From assembly GCA_048498135.1 (NCBI GenBank), contig JBEHYO010000057.1, positions 1-22,455 on the forward strand: a stretch of DNA of 22,455 bases. The letters are read 5' to 3'. Shown one piece after another: positions 15,988-22,455 of the stretch (the stretch's first letter is position 1; every line of letters begins with the position of its first letter). The notes beneath the pieces are model-generated. The model saw only the letters and a list, made by a program, of their open reading frames with translations. It had not been told where the DNA came from and did not search any database. The position numbers and the translations under genes were made by a program. Origin of the DNA: Dokdonella_A sp937902695 (GTDB taxonomy: Bacteria; Pseudomonadota; Gammaproteobacteria; Xanthomonadales; Rhodanobacteraceae).

Positions 15988-16392
15988 ATGCATACCTATC
16001 TGAAAGCGTTCATGGCGGCCACGCTCATGGCGGCGACCGTCACCGGCTTTGCGCAGAGCGGTGAACAGACGGCGCAGCCGGCGACGAATCCGCAGACGAA
16101 CCACAAGGACCCGGCCGACACGAGCAAGGGACAGGATCTCGTGAGTCCTGCGACGCCGACGAGTTCGAACCCGGCCACCGTGGGGCAGGACAAGAGCACC
16201 GGCAACAACCTCGTGCAGCCGAAGGCGATGGGCGTTCGTCCCGACTTCAAGACGATCGACACCAAGAATCACGGATACGTCCTCGCATCCGAGGCCACCA
16301 CGCCGTGGCTCAAGCAGAACTTCACCAAGTGCGACGCCGACAGCGACGGGAAGGTGACGAAGGCCGAATACGAGATGTGCGCGAAGCAGTAA
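15988..16392 (+). CDS. secreted EF-hand protein
   Basis: A 134-residue exported protein. The signal peptide is residues 1-22 (hydrophobic stretch AFMAATLMAATVTGFA, cleavage after FAQ or AFA-like site). It is followed by a low-complexity Thr/Pro/Asn/Gln linker (about 23-80) and a C-terminal EF-hand pair: a degenerate loop DTKNHGYVLASE (91-102) and a canonical loop DADSDGKVTKAE (116-127). Two cysteines (115 and 131) flank the good loop and could form a disulfide in the periplasm. The start is supported by CAGGAG 6 nt before the ATG. Function unknown; it differs in sequence from the EF-hand protein at 3571-3903. Confidence 0.87.
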   Translation: MHTYLKAFMAATLMAATVTGFAQSGEQTAQPATNPQTNHKDPADTSKGQDLVSPATPTSSNPATVGQDKSTGNNLVQPKAMGVRPDFKTIDTKNHGYVLASEATTPWLKQNFTKCDADSDGKVTKAEYEMCAKQ

Positions 16393-16620
16393 GCCACGAG
16401 GTGCGCGCGCATGCGTCGCGCGCGCGCCGTCGGCGCATTCGTGAGGTCAGCGATCCGTCGCCGCGATAGGGAAGGGCGCAGGCACCGGAATCGGCGCGAC
16501 GGTCTCGTTCCGGGACACGCCCTCGAATCGCGCGGCGTGCCCTATCGATGGTAACGTTCCCGCCGGCGGCATGGTTTCGCTCGCAGCCGCGGCTCCACGG
16601 GTTCCGACCGGAGGTGTGAC

Positions 16621-17172
16621 TTGGCACGCGCAAAGGCCATCAGCAAGGAAAACCGCACGGCTCGAAAACCGGATGCCGGCCCTCGCGGCAAGGCGACGCC
16701 GAAGGCAGCCAGACCGGGCAAAGCGCGCGATCGCACGACTGCGCACGCCGTCGCCGCAAAACTGCCGGCCGCAATGACGGGCCGCGCAAGCCCGGCAAAA
16801 GCCAAGGACGGGGACGAGCCGGTTTTCGCCTATATCCGCAGCCTGCCACAGCCGCAACGCGGCATCGCCGAACGCGTCGATGCCCTGGCGGCCAGGACGT
16901 TGCCGGGCTTGAAGCGCTCCGTGAAATGGGGAATGGCCTGGTACGGCATCGGCGACGGCTGGTGCTTCTCGTGCGGCGGCTTCGCCGGCCACGTCAAGCT
17001 GACGTTCGGCCGCGGCACCGCACTCGAGCCCGTACCCCCGGTCACGCCGATTGGAATGGGCAAGGACTCGCGCGGCGTGGACCTCGAATCGGTCGACGAT
17101 CTCGACGAACGCCAGGCCGCATCGTGGATGAAGCAGGCTACGGCGATGCCCGGATTCGGCAAGAAACGATGA
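16621..17172 (+). CDS. DUF1801 domain protein with basic N-terminal tail
   Basis: This 183-residue protein has an N-terminal tail of about 62 residues rich in Ala, Lys, Arg and Pro, reminiscent of histone H1-like proteins, followed by a DUF1801 (YdhG/YjbR-like) domain: VFAYIRSLPQPQRGIAERVDAL, then LKRSVKWGMAWYGIGDGWCF and HVKLTFGRGTAL. DUF1801 has a CyaY-like fold of unknown function. The start is a TTG at 16621, favoured because GGAGG lies 6 nt upstream and no in-frame ATG precedes the domain at a suitable place. Two tiny ORFs follow immediately, each overlapping the preceding stop by ATGA. The basic tail suggests nucleic acid contact, but that is inference. Confidence 0.87.
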   Translation: MARAKAISKENRTARKPDAGPRGKATPKAARPGKARDRTTAHAVAAKLPAAMTGRASPAKAKDGDEPVFAYIRSLPQPQRGIAERVDALAARTLPGLKRSVKWGMAWYGIGDGWCFSCGGFAGHVKLTFGRGTALEPVPPVTPIGMGKDSRGVDLESVDDLDERQAASWMKQATAMPGFGKKR

Positions 17173-17243
17173 AGAGGCATGCGATGCCGGTGACGCAAGA
17201 CGAACGATCCCATCCCTTCATTCAAAGCGAGCGACCCACATGA
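17169..17243 (+). CDS. tiny ORF (24 aa), translationally coupled to DUF1801
   Basis: The ATG overlaps the DUF1801 stop as ATGA, and encodes a 24-residue hydrophilic peptide (MKRHAMPVTQDERSHPFIQS...). An alternative ATG at 17184 has AAGAGG 6 nt upstream. Its stop overlaps the start of the next tiny ORF, again as ATGA. No family is recognised, and it may be only a coupling leader or chance. Confidence 0.3.
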   Translation: MKRHAMPVTQDERSHPFIQSERPT

Positions 17244-17335
17244 AAGACGTCCTGATCCGCATCGCCGGTGCAATCCTCGAGGCGATCGTTGCCGCCGTGT
17301 CGCTGCTGATCGCCGCATTCGCTCCCGCAACCTGA
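17240..17335 (+). CDS. tiny hydrophobic peptide ORF (31 aa)
   Basis: A 31-residue ORF with charged N-terminus (MKDVLIR) and one hydrophobic segment (AGAILEAIVAAVSLLIAAF) that could span the membrane. The start overlaps the preceding tiny ORF's stop by ATGA; it has no strong ribosome site of its own. It resembles small membrane peptides in shape only; no family or toxin is claimed. Confidence 0.35.
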   Translation: MKDVLIRIAGAILEAIVAAVSLLIAAFAPAT

Positions 17336-17426
17336 CCGACGCCGGACCTAGGCAGTCCCGCGCTGGTCGTGCCGGAACGGGGAACGCCTCGAGACCCGCT
17401 TTATTGCGCCGAGCTTGTCTGTTTGG

Positions 17427-17921
17427 TCAATGAGCGTTCTGCTTCAGCAGATCTTTGAAGTGCTCGTCGTTTTCCAATGCCTGGATCTTCGCGTTGCCGA
17501 GCAGGCTCGCATAGTCCCCCTCCTGCACGGCCTTGATGATCGCGGGATCGCTCAGGATGGCCTGGATCTGCGGGTCCGACTGCAGGCTCATGATCGACTG
17601 CATGTCTGCCGGATCCTGCGCCAGACGCGTCTCGAGTTGTCGAATCTCGCCGGCGAGGGCGTCGTCGTGCGCCGACGATTTGCCAGACGAATCCGCTGCG
17701 CTGGACGCGGTGTCGCCGTAGACGATCCGTACGATGTTCGACTCCGCGACATGCACGGTGCCGATGCTGGGCGAAAGCACCGTGTAGACGCCACCATCGA
17801 TGCGCTGGATCTCGCCTTCGATGCGGCTGCCGTCCTTGAGCTCGATCGTGGGAGAGGCCGTCGCCGCGGCGGCCAGGCCGAGCCATGCGACAGCGAGGCA
17901 GACTTCGGGAAACGCTTTCAT
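17427..17921 (-). CDS. exported protein with STI1-like C-terminal repeat
   Basis: A 164-residue protein with a signal peptide (MKAFPEVCLAVAWLGLAAAATAS). A small beta domain follows (PTIELKDGSRIEGEIQRIDG, YTVLSPSIGTVHVAESNIVRI; about 24-65) that looks SH3/Sm-like, then a linker and a helical C-terminus (about 100-164) with the Asp-Pro rhythm SDPQIQAILSDPAIIKAVQ and YASLLGNAKIQALENDEHF, resembling STI1/Hop-type chaperone-binding repeats. A role as a periplasmic co-chaperone or adaptor is possible. The ATG at 17921 has a GAGG/GGTGG site upstream and starts the signal peptide; codons back to 17954 do not fit. Function not established. Confidence 0.83.
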   Translation of the reverse strand: MKAFPEVCLAVAWLGLAAAATASPTIELKDGSRIEGEIQRIDGGVYTVLSPSIGTVHVAESNIVRIVYGDTASSAADSSGKSSAHDDALAGEIRQLETRLAQDPADMQSIMSLQSDPQIQAILSDPAIIKAVQEGDYASLLGNAKIQALENDEHFKDLLKQNAH

Positions 17922-18204
17922 CGGTGCCACCCTCGGGACATCGCGTGCAACCATCCTACTACCCGCTCATCGGGAGCGCGCGATGGCGTGCGGATGCGTT
18001 CTTCGCCCGCACCGGATTCGTGCGCTCTCCAGCCGGGGTCGCGGGCGTCTAAGTATACTGTGCGAGAAAGCGCCGAATGGACGCGTACCGACGATTCGAC
18101 CGGAGGGACGATCGTCTGCACGGCTGCGACGCCGGACGTCGAACCATCGCGCAAGGCAGCATTCGATCGCGCTTTCCCGTCACGTCAGAACATGAGGGGA
18201 CACC

Positions 18205-19131
18205 GTGAGCACACCGACCTATGCGACCGGCATCTTGCTGCTCATCTCGGCCGTGCCGTGCGGGGCTGCGACGCTGCGCGTGCCCTCGGACGTGGCGACG
18301 ATCCAGGGCGCCATCGATGCCGCGGAAAATGGCGACACGGTGCTGGTCGCGCAAGGCATCTATGACGAATTGATCGACTTTCACGGGAAGACGCTTGCGC
18401 TCGTGAGCGAGCGCGGTGCGTTGCGAACGACCATCGATGGACAAGGCGGCGGCACTGTCATAACGATGCAGTCGGGCGAGGGACCGGGCACTCTCGTGGA
18501 GGGTTTCACGATCACCGGCGGCGCGACATCGTTCGGTGCCGGCATGTATCTCGAGGGCACCGCGCCGACGGTACGCAACAACATCGGACTGGTGACCCGG
18601 CCATCCATCCGTACGAGCCTGAGCCGCGCCCCGTCGTTCGGAGGCGATGCGCCGATCGGCACGTCGGAGAGAGCCAAAGACCGGACCGCCTCGCTCACAA
18701 ACGGCGGCGTTCAGACGAATGAGCGCAGGCTGTGGCCCATGACCAAACCCCTGAGCATCCCGCCGAGCAGCTTCGAGAGAGCGATGCAGTTCCAGCATTC
18801 CATTACGGTACGGTCGCAGCCGGGAAAGAATGGAGATTATGGGCGCGCCTTGGAACGCGTGGCGTTTTTCCCCGGAGTCACAAAAGCTAAATTGATCGGC
18901 GAAGACGCCGACTCCGTTACGATCGGATACAACGACAGGGAATGCGTCGCCTCCTTGAGAACGTTTCGCGCCGACCTGGAAGCGGACGATCTCGCTGCGG
19001 ATGGTCCTCTGTGGGGCGACGCGCCGCACCTCACTCAATGCAATGTCGCTGCAGCGGTCTTGCCCCGAGCTGAGCGCGTGCCGCGCCAAGGCATGCCCGT
19101 CCCTCGGGTATTCGACAGACGTTCCTTCTGA
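18205..19131 (+). pseudogene. truncated beta-helix protein gene fused to unrelated sequence
   Basis: The first 127 or so residues (to about 18590) are the N-terminal part of a secreted right-handed beta-helix protein: signal peptide (MSTPTYATGILLLISAVPCGA), then SDVATIQGAIDAAENGDTVL, an IDFHGKTLALVSE rung, IDGQGGG and GPGTLVEGFTITGG, ending in PTVRNN where family members continue with more rungs. From about 18590 the frame stays open to 19131 but the sequence no longer resembles the family and GC content drops. The GTG start has AGGGG 5 nt upstream. It may be a remnant after recombination or a chimeric live gene. The segment from an ATG at 18739 (MTKPLSIPPSSFERAMQFQH...) could be a separate 130-residue gene of unknown function. 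Confidence 0.6.
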
Positions 19132-19346
19132 AACACGAGATGGCCGGAGTCTGATCAGGACACCGGCGCGTTCTGGGCGACCGGGTTTCAGGCGCAGCAG
19201 AGACGCACCCGAGTGGCGGGCACGGTGAGATTGGTACCCGAGGTAGAGAGGGCGGCTGCCAGATCCGCCGCATTGCCGACGAATGCGCCTCGGACTAAGC
19301 GGGGTACTGCGGCGGCGCGCTCTAGGTGCAGCCGTTCTCCTTGGCA
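19132..19346. other. intergenic region without recognised features
   Basis: About 215 nt between the chimeric beta-helix ORF and the 3' end of the membrane-protein gene. I see no supported gene, terminator with T-tract, or repeat here. Confidence 0.3.
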
Positions 19347-20024
19347 TCAGCGTGTCGGCGACGACCGTTCGATCGTCGCGTCGGGCAAGTCTCCCCCAAG
19401 CCACACGATCGCGACGCTTAGGTTCCAAAGCAGGAGACATACCTTCAGTACGATTGGCCCGAGCGAGGCGCCAACGCCGACCACGCTCGTCGCGGCGAGC
19501 ACGCAGCCGAGCGCAGCGAGCACGTTGGACCGAAAAGCCGAGACGCGGAATGCGATACACCAGGAAAGCGTGCTGGCCGCAAAGCAGATCGCCGCGCAGA
19601 CGGTCAGGGCGGGCACGACACCTATGGCCACGAGCCGAAGCAACGACCTGAAGCCCTCGATCTGACCGGCAGCATCCGGCTGGACGTATCGCTCCGCTAC
19701 GGTCGGCAGCACGATCCCGTCGACCATCGGGATACCGATCATCGCAACGATGCTCAAGGTGCCAAGCGTTACGGCACAGCGGACGGACGTGTAGCCGAAT
19801 CCGATCCGATAGCCGAGATCGACGTACGCAACCAGAATCGCCACAAGCAGAGCAGCGACCGTGCCATGCACGATGCGGTCAGCCGTCGCGTGCTCGGCCA
19901 GACTGCGCGCTACGTCGTCGAGTGTTTCGCCGCTCGTTTCCCGATGAAATAGGCCGACGAACAATATCGCGACGGATACCACGAGCAGGACTGCCCCGAA
20001 TGCATTTGACCCTCTGACGTTCAT
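19347..20024 (-). CDS. multi-pass membrane protein, unknown function
   Basis: This 225-residue protein has about six predicted transmembrane segments (roughly residues 9-25, 53-70, 85-105, 129-155, 165-187 and 190-210). A short soluble stretch at 27-50 (HRETSGETLDDVARSLAEHAT) is probably an exposed loop. No catalytic motif is recognised. The start at 20024 has a near-perfect GGAGG site 6 nt upstream. The gene is divergent from a TetR regulator gene 107 nt away, the usual arrangement when the regulator controls its neighbour; an exporter-like or stress-related membrane role is possible but unproven. Confidence 0.82.
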   Translation of the reverse strand: MNVRGSNAFGAVLLVVSVAILFVGLFHRETSGETLDDVARSLAEHATADRIVHGTVAALLVAILVAYVDLGYRIGFGYTSVRCAVTLGTLSIVAMIGIPMVDGIVLPTVAERYVQPDAAGQIEGFRSLLRLVAIGVVPALTVCAAICFAASTLSWCIAFRVSAFRSNVLAALGCVLAATSVVGVGASLGPIVLKVCLLLWNLSVAIVWLGGDLPDATIERSSPTR

Positions 20025-20097
20025 CGAGATCCTCCGGATCGGCACCATCGCGAACACCCAATCGATCTTCCGTCACGGTCGCAGCACGATCTAGACT

Positions 20098-20108
20098 GTC
20101 GAATCGAC
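20098..20108. promoter_or_regulatory. candidate TetR operator half-palindrome GTCGA-A-TCGAC
   Basis: A perfect 5-1-5 palindrome lies in the 107-nt divergent region between the membrane-protein gene and the TetR gene. It is short for a TetR site and could be chance in GC-rich DNA; binding is inference from position only. Confidence 0.25.
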
Positions 20109-20131
20109 TCGACCGATGCGATCTTATTCAG

Positions 20132-20749
20132 ATGACGCGCCCCAGCAGCCTGTCGGCGGACAAAATGGCGAGACTGTCCGGAATGGATACGTCGAGGAAG
20201 CGTGCGGACGCTCATTCGAGAAAAGGGCGAACCAGGGACGCGCTGCTTGCGGCGTTTCGTGACCTATTCTTCGAGCGCGGCTATGAGGCGATTCGCGTCG
20301 GCGACATCATCGCCCGTGCGGGCGTGGGCCGATCCACGTTTTACGAGCATTATCGAAGCAAGCACGCGCTCTACGCGGAAAGCGTGGGGCGCACCGCGTC
20401 GCGCATAGCCATCATTGCGGATGCGGCGACGAAGGCCGACGATCTACTCCCGCTGTTCGAACACTTCTGGGAGATGCGAGGCAAGTCTCGACGGCTACAC
20501 ACTGTCACTGCGAGGCGGCAACTCGTGCGAATGCTGGCTGGGCTGCTGCAGCAACGTCTGTCGGCACGGTCAACGAGTGCGGCAGAGCCGGCGCGATGTG
20601 CGATCGTTGCATTCGGATTGGCGGAAATGCTGGTCGGGACAATCATCGCGTGGCAGGCCGGTGAAATCGACTGCCGCCCAGCTCCATTGACCCGGGAACT
20701 GCACGGCCTCGTTGGAGCTGCGGTTACTGCGTTGGAGGGGCGTGTCTAG
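20132..20749 (+). CDS. TetR/AcrR family transcriptional regulator
   Basis: This 205-residue protein has the TetR N-terminal DNA-binding domain at about residues 33-80: helix RDALLAAFRDLFFERGYEAI, then VGDIIARAGVGRSTFYEHYRSKHALYAE, where GRSTFYEHYRSK is the recognition-helix signature. The C-terminal ligand domain (about 85-205) is helical and not assignable to a known ligand. The start is uncertain: ATG 20132 is the longest, ATGs at 20165 and 20183 are alternatives, and none has a strong ribosome site; the domain would be intact with any. It is divergent from the membrane protein gene, which it probably represses. Confidence 0.93.
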   Translation: MTRPSSLSADKMARLSGMDTSRKRADAHSRKGRTRDALLAAFRDLFFERGYEAIRVGDIIARAGVGRSTFYEHYRSKHALYAESVGRTASRIAIIADAATKADDLLPLFEHFWEMRGKSRRLHTVTARRQLVRMLAGLLQQRLSARSTSAAEPARCAIVAFGLAEMLVGTIIAWQAGEIDCRPAPLTRELHGLVGAAVTALEGRV

Positions 20750-20878
20750 GCGCGCGAACGCATGCATTGATGGCCGGAGCGGAGGCAGGCTTCGGACGCG
20801 GCGCCAAACCTGGGAACCCTATGCCGTTCAGATGGTCTTTCCGGTGTTGTCTGTCTTTGCAACGAAGAGGTACTAGGC

Positions 20879-21250
20879 ATGAGTCCGCTAGTGTACTTAC
20901 CGGCCGATTGGTGCTTGATGGCTACGGTCCAGGTCGCCGCCGATGCGCCGGACCTCGCAGAGATCCTGGCTGATCTCGACTTCGGCTTTCGGCTGGAACC
21001 TGCCGCGGCGTCGCCACCGGGATATCGGTGGTTGAACTTATTGGTCGATGCTCGCCGCGGCGAGCGCCGTTGTGGATATACGGCACATCGTCTCCTGACT
21101 GCGTTGCAGCGTATCGCGGAGAGCGGCGAGCTCCCGGGCTTCCGTATCATTGCCGGTGAGCGCTGGCTCGACGCGCATGCGCTCGGCTTCTCCTCGGTGC
21201 ACTCGACGGCAGGGTCGACTTCGACGCGGGACGAAGCGAATCGGCGCTAA
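20879..21250 (+). CDS. hypothetical protein
   Basis: A 123-residue protein that I do not recognise. It has coding-like codon use and composition: VQVAADAPDLAEILADLDFGFRL, then a YRWLNLLVDARRGERRCGYTAHRLLTALQRI helix-rich section shown here in part as WLNLLVDARRGERRCGYTAH, and GFRIIAGERWLDAHALGF. No signal peptide or membrane span. AAGAGG lies 8 nt before the ATG; an internal ATG at codon 14 is an alternative. It ends 13 nt before the hairpin that terminates the convergent hsp20 gene. Confidence 0.6.
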   Translation: MSPLVYLPADWCLMATVQVAADAPDLAEILADLDFGFRLEPAAASPPGYRWLNLLVDARRGERRCGYTAHRLLTALQRIAESGELPGFRIIAGERWLDAHALGFSSVHSTAGSTSTRDEANRR

Positions 21251-21262
21251 CGATGCGCCCGC

Positions 21263-21296
21263 AAAAAATCCGGCGGCTGCGATGAGCAGCCGCCGG
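21263..21296 (-). terminator. Rho-independent terminator of the hsp20 gene
   Basis: A perfect 11-bp inverted repeat (CCGGCGGCTGC / GCAGCCGCCGG) with a 5-nt loop is followed, on the reverse strand, by A and six T residues. It begins 60 nt after the hsp20 stop codon. It lacks a T-tract on the forward strand, so it is directional. Confidence 0.9.
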
Positions 21297-21355
21297 GTCG
21301 TAAGGCAAGGAAGTCCAGTCATCCCACCAGGGCGAGGACTGGTTGCAGTTCGCGC

Positions 21356-21841
21356 CTAGGCCGCTTTGGGCGCTCCAATTTGTCGCGGCTCCGCCCGGGC
21401 GGCCATTGCAGCCGAGCCTTCGCTCAGAATCTCGATCTTGCGCGGCTTCAAGGCTTCGGGCACTTCGCGCGCCAGCTCGATCGTGAGCAGGCCGTTCTGC
21501 AGCGAAGCCTGCGCGACCTTCACATGGTCGGCGAGCTCAAAACGCCGTTCGAACTCGCGTTCGGCGATGCCCTTGTGCAGGTAGACGCAGTCCTGCGGAC
21601 CGTTTTTCTTGGCACCGGATACGATGAGCAGGTTCGGACGGTCCGTCAGCGTCAGCTCGTCACGGTCGAAACCGGCGACAGCCATGACGATACGGTAGCT
21701 GTCCTCGCCCTGCTTGATGATGTCGTAGGGCGGCCAGTTGTCCACCGGCTGGACGCGGGTGGCCGTGTCGAGCGCGTCGAACACGCGGTCGAAACCGATA
21801 CCGGTACGAAACAGGGGGGAAAAATCGAGTGTGGTCCTCAT
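21356..21841 (-). CDS. Hsp20 / alpha-crystallin small heat-shock protein
   Basis: A 161-residue cytosolic holdase chaperone of the IbpA type that binds unfolding proteins under heat stress. The N-terminal arm includes MRTTLDFSPLFRTGIGFDRVF, shown in the IbpA-like LFRTGIGFDRVFD form; the alpha-crystallin domain runs about 35-135 (YDIIKQGEDSYRIVMAVAGF, LLIVSGAKK, GIAEREFERRFELADHVKV, LQNGLLTIEL), followed by an IEI-type C-terminal anchor (RKIEILSEG). The ATG at 21841 is preferred: GAGG lies 8 nt upstream, while the ATG at 21847 is only 2 nt from it. Upstream are a sigma-32-like promoter and a ROSE-like leader; downstream a clear terminator, so it is a single-gene transcript. Confidence 0.95.
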   Translation of the reverse strand: MRTTLDFSPLFRTGIGFDRVFDALDTATRVQPVDNWPPYDIIKQGEDSYRIVMAVAGFDRDELTLTDRPNLLIVSGAKKNGPQDCVYLHKGIAEREFERRFELADHVKVAQASLQNGLLTIELAREVPEALKPRKIEILSEGSAAMAARAEPRQIGAPKAA

Positions 21842-21930
21842 AGCCATATCCTCAAGAGACAAAGCAACATGGGCATGAAGCAGCGCCGGCGCCGGCGCCC
21901 TCACGGCGGACCCGGGTGGCGTCCGCAGAG
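21842..21930 (-). promoter_or_regulatory. ROSE-like RNA thermometer in the hsp20 leader
   Basis: The leader of about 88 nt has a GC-rich proximal hairpin region (GGCGCCGGCGCCGGCG type, around 21882-21900). Near the start codon the ROSE signature UUGCU (reverse of 21863-21867) can pair with AGGAU (reverse of 21848-21852), which contains the ribosome site. The pairing U-A, C-G, G-G, U-A, U-U is the one described for ROSE elements, and it is flanked by CCAU/AUGG pairs with one bulged G. Heat would melt it and free the site. Confidence 0.6.
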
Positions 21931-21935
21931 GGCAC

Positions 21936-21962
21936 GTATGAGCCCGGATTTTTCGTTTCAAG
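21936..21962 (-). promoter_or_regulatory. sigma-32-like heat-shock promoter
   Basis: The reverse strand shows CTTGAAA (21956-21962), an exact match to the RpoH -35 core, then 12 nt, then GCTCATAC (21936-21943), a partial match to CCCCATNT. It would start transcription near 21930, giving a leader of about 88 nt for hsp20. Confidence 0.65.
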
Positions 21963-22085
21963 GGGTGTCGGTCGCGCCCGGAAGACCTTGACGCCGGCAG
22001 CGTATCCCGGTCCGAAACCGCACGGCGCCGCCAATAGTTCAAGGACTCAAGACCCGCAGGCGCCTCCGGATAGACGCCCTCCCGG

Positions 22086-22379
22086 CTAGTCCGAACTGCC
22101 TTCGGGCGCGGACGGCTTGATCGCCGGCCACTTCCGCGAAAAATCGAACCCGCGGGCGACATAGTTCGGGAGCTCGGAGTTCTGGGGACAGCGACGCTTG
22201 GCGTGAGCGACAAGGCCGTCCATCACAAACATCCAATGAAGGTCCGACATTCCTTGTTCGGCCGCGCACCGTGCCAGACCGAGCATCGCGTGCTCGACCT
22301 CTGCCGCAGTCGGCTCACATTCCGCAGCGCCGTTAAGCCATTCGACAAAGGCATCGTGAGCGTCTAGATAGGTTCGCAT
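22086..22379 (-). CDS. small hypothetical protein, paralogue of the gene at 15434-15745
   Basis: A 97-residue protein homologous to the one at 15434-15745, sharing an N-terminal YL-x-AHD-x-F-x2-WL helix, EP-x2-AE, a central GM-x3-HW-x-FV-x-DGLVA segment with following RR, and ARGFD near the C-terminus. No named family or catalytic motif is recognised; the invariant His-Trp and Asp-Gly may be structural. The ATG at 22379 matches the paralogue's start; codons back to a TTG at 22400 do not, and no strong ribosome site is seen. It is upstream of, and on the same strand as, hsp20, separated by about 240 nt that hold the heat-shock promoter. Confidence 0.75.
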   Translation of the reverse strand: MRTYLDAHDAFVEWLNGAAECEPTAAEVEHAMLGLARCAAEQGMSDLHWMFVMDGLVAHAKRRCPQNSELPNYVARGFDFSRKWPAIKPSAPEGSSD

Positions 22380-22455
22380 GAGTCGGGATCGGCTGCGCAA
22401 GGCGCCAAGGATACCCCACGGCCGAGCGGCGTACCTTCGAATGCCCGGAGAGGGC

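Noticed and set aside
16401..16427. alternating GC run (GTGCGCGCGCATGCGT...CGCGCGCGC), possible terminator or Z-DNA
   Set aside because: No T-tract on either strand and such runs are expected in GC-rich DNA.
16447..16992. 181-codon reverse ORF
   Set aside because: Mostly antisense to the DUF1801 gene, which has a good ribosome site and recognisable domain.
18590..19346. insertion sequence at the beta-helix junction
   Set aside because: No terminal inverted repeats, target-site duplication or transposase motif could be found by eye.
18049..19560. 503-codon reverse-strand ORF
   Set aside because: Arg-rich composition, no recognisable domain, and antisense to the clear beta-helix N-terminus; I could not find a transposase in it.
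20746..21150. 134-codon reverse ORF
   Set aside because: Ser/Arg-rich shadow of the forward hypothetical gene at 20879-21250, which has better codon use and a ribosome site.

Overview
The window is 22.5 kb of GC-rich, densely packed bacterial chromosome. Gene content (HPII-type catalase, KaiC plus hybrid kinase, tandem Crp/Fnr regulators, Hsp20, DUF72, DUF1801, small secreted EF-hand proteins) and strong third-position GC bias suggest a proteobacterium, most likely Burkholderiales. That placement is inference. I found no rRNA, tRNA, CRISPR array or intact transposase.

Layout. 0-1.8 kb: the 3' end of one Crp/Fnr-type regulator, a small reverse-strand hypothetical gene and a second complete Crp/Fnr paralogue. 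1.8-3.5 kb: a reverse two-gene operon of a ribbon-helix-helix regulator and a PHB-depolymerase-type esterase, preceded by a striking double palindrome that looks like the regulator's own operator. 3.5-3.9 kb: a secreted EF-hand protein. 4.0-8.2 kb: a compact metabolic island with an amidinohydrolase (DDAH / arginine-dihydrolase type), a divergent PurD-like ATP-grasp ligase, a haem-oxygenase-like di-iron oxidase (HDO) and an NPPY methyltransferase. 8.5-11.6 kb: a large-subunit catalase convergent with a DUF72 protein. 11.7-14.9 kb: a KaiC-like ATPase and hybrid histidine kinase operon. 15.0-17.9 kb: small stress/hypothetical genes (DUF2188-like, a paralogous small protein, a second EF-hand protein, DUF1801, two coupled tiny ORFs, a secreted STI1-like protein). 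18.2-19.1 kb: a truncated beta-helix gene fused to lower-GC DNA of unknown origin. 19.3-20.7 kb: a divergent membrane protein / TetR pair. 20.9-22.4 kb: a hypothetical gene, an Hsp20 chaperone with a sigma-32-like promoter, a ROSE-like RNA thermometer and a clear terminator, and a second copy of the small protein family seen at 15.4 kb.

Most promising for new biology is the 4.0-8.2 kb group. An oxidase whose metal-ligand spacing matches guanidine-oxidising HDO enzymes sits beside a methyltransferase, a ligase and a guanidine-hydrolysing enzyme, which together suggest chemistry on an arginine-like substrate. Next best are the RHH operator and the putative thermometer. Family assignments come from motifs read by eye; no searches were run.
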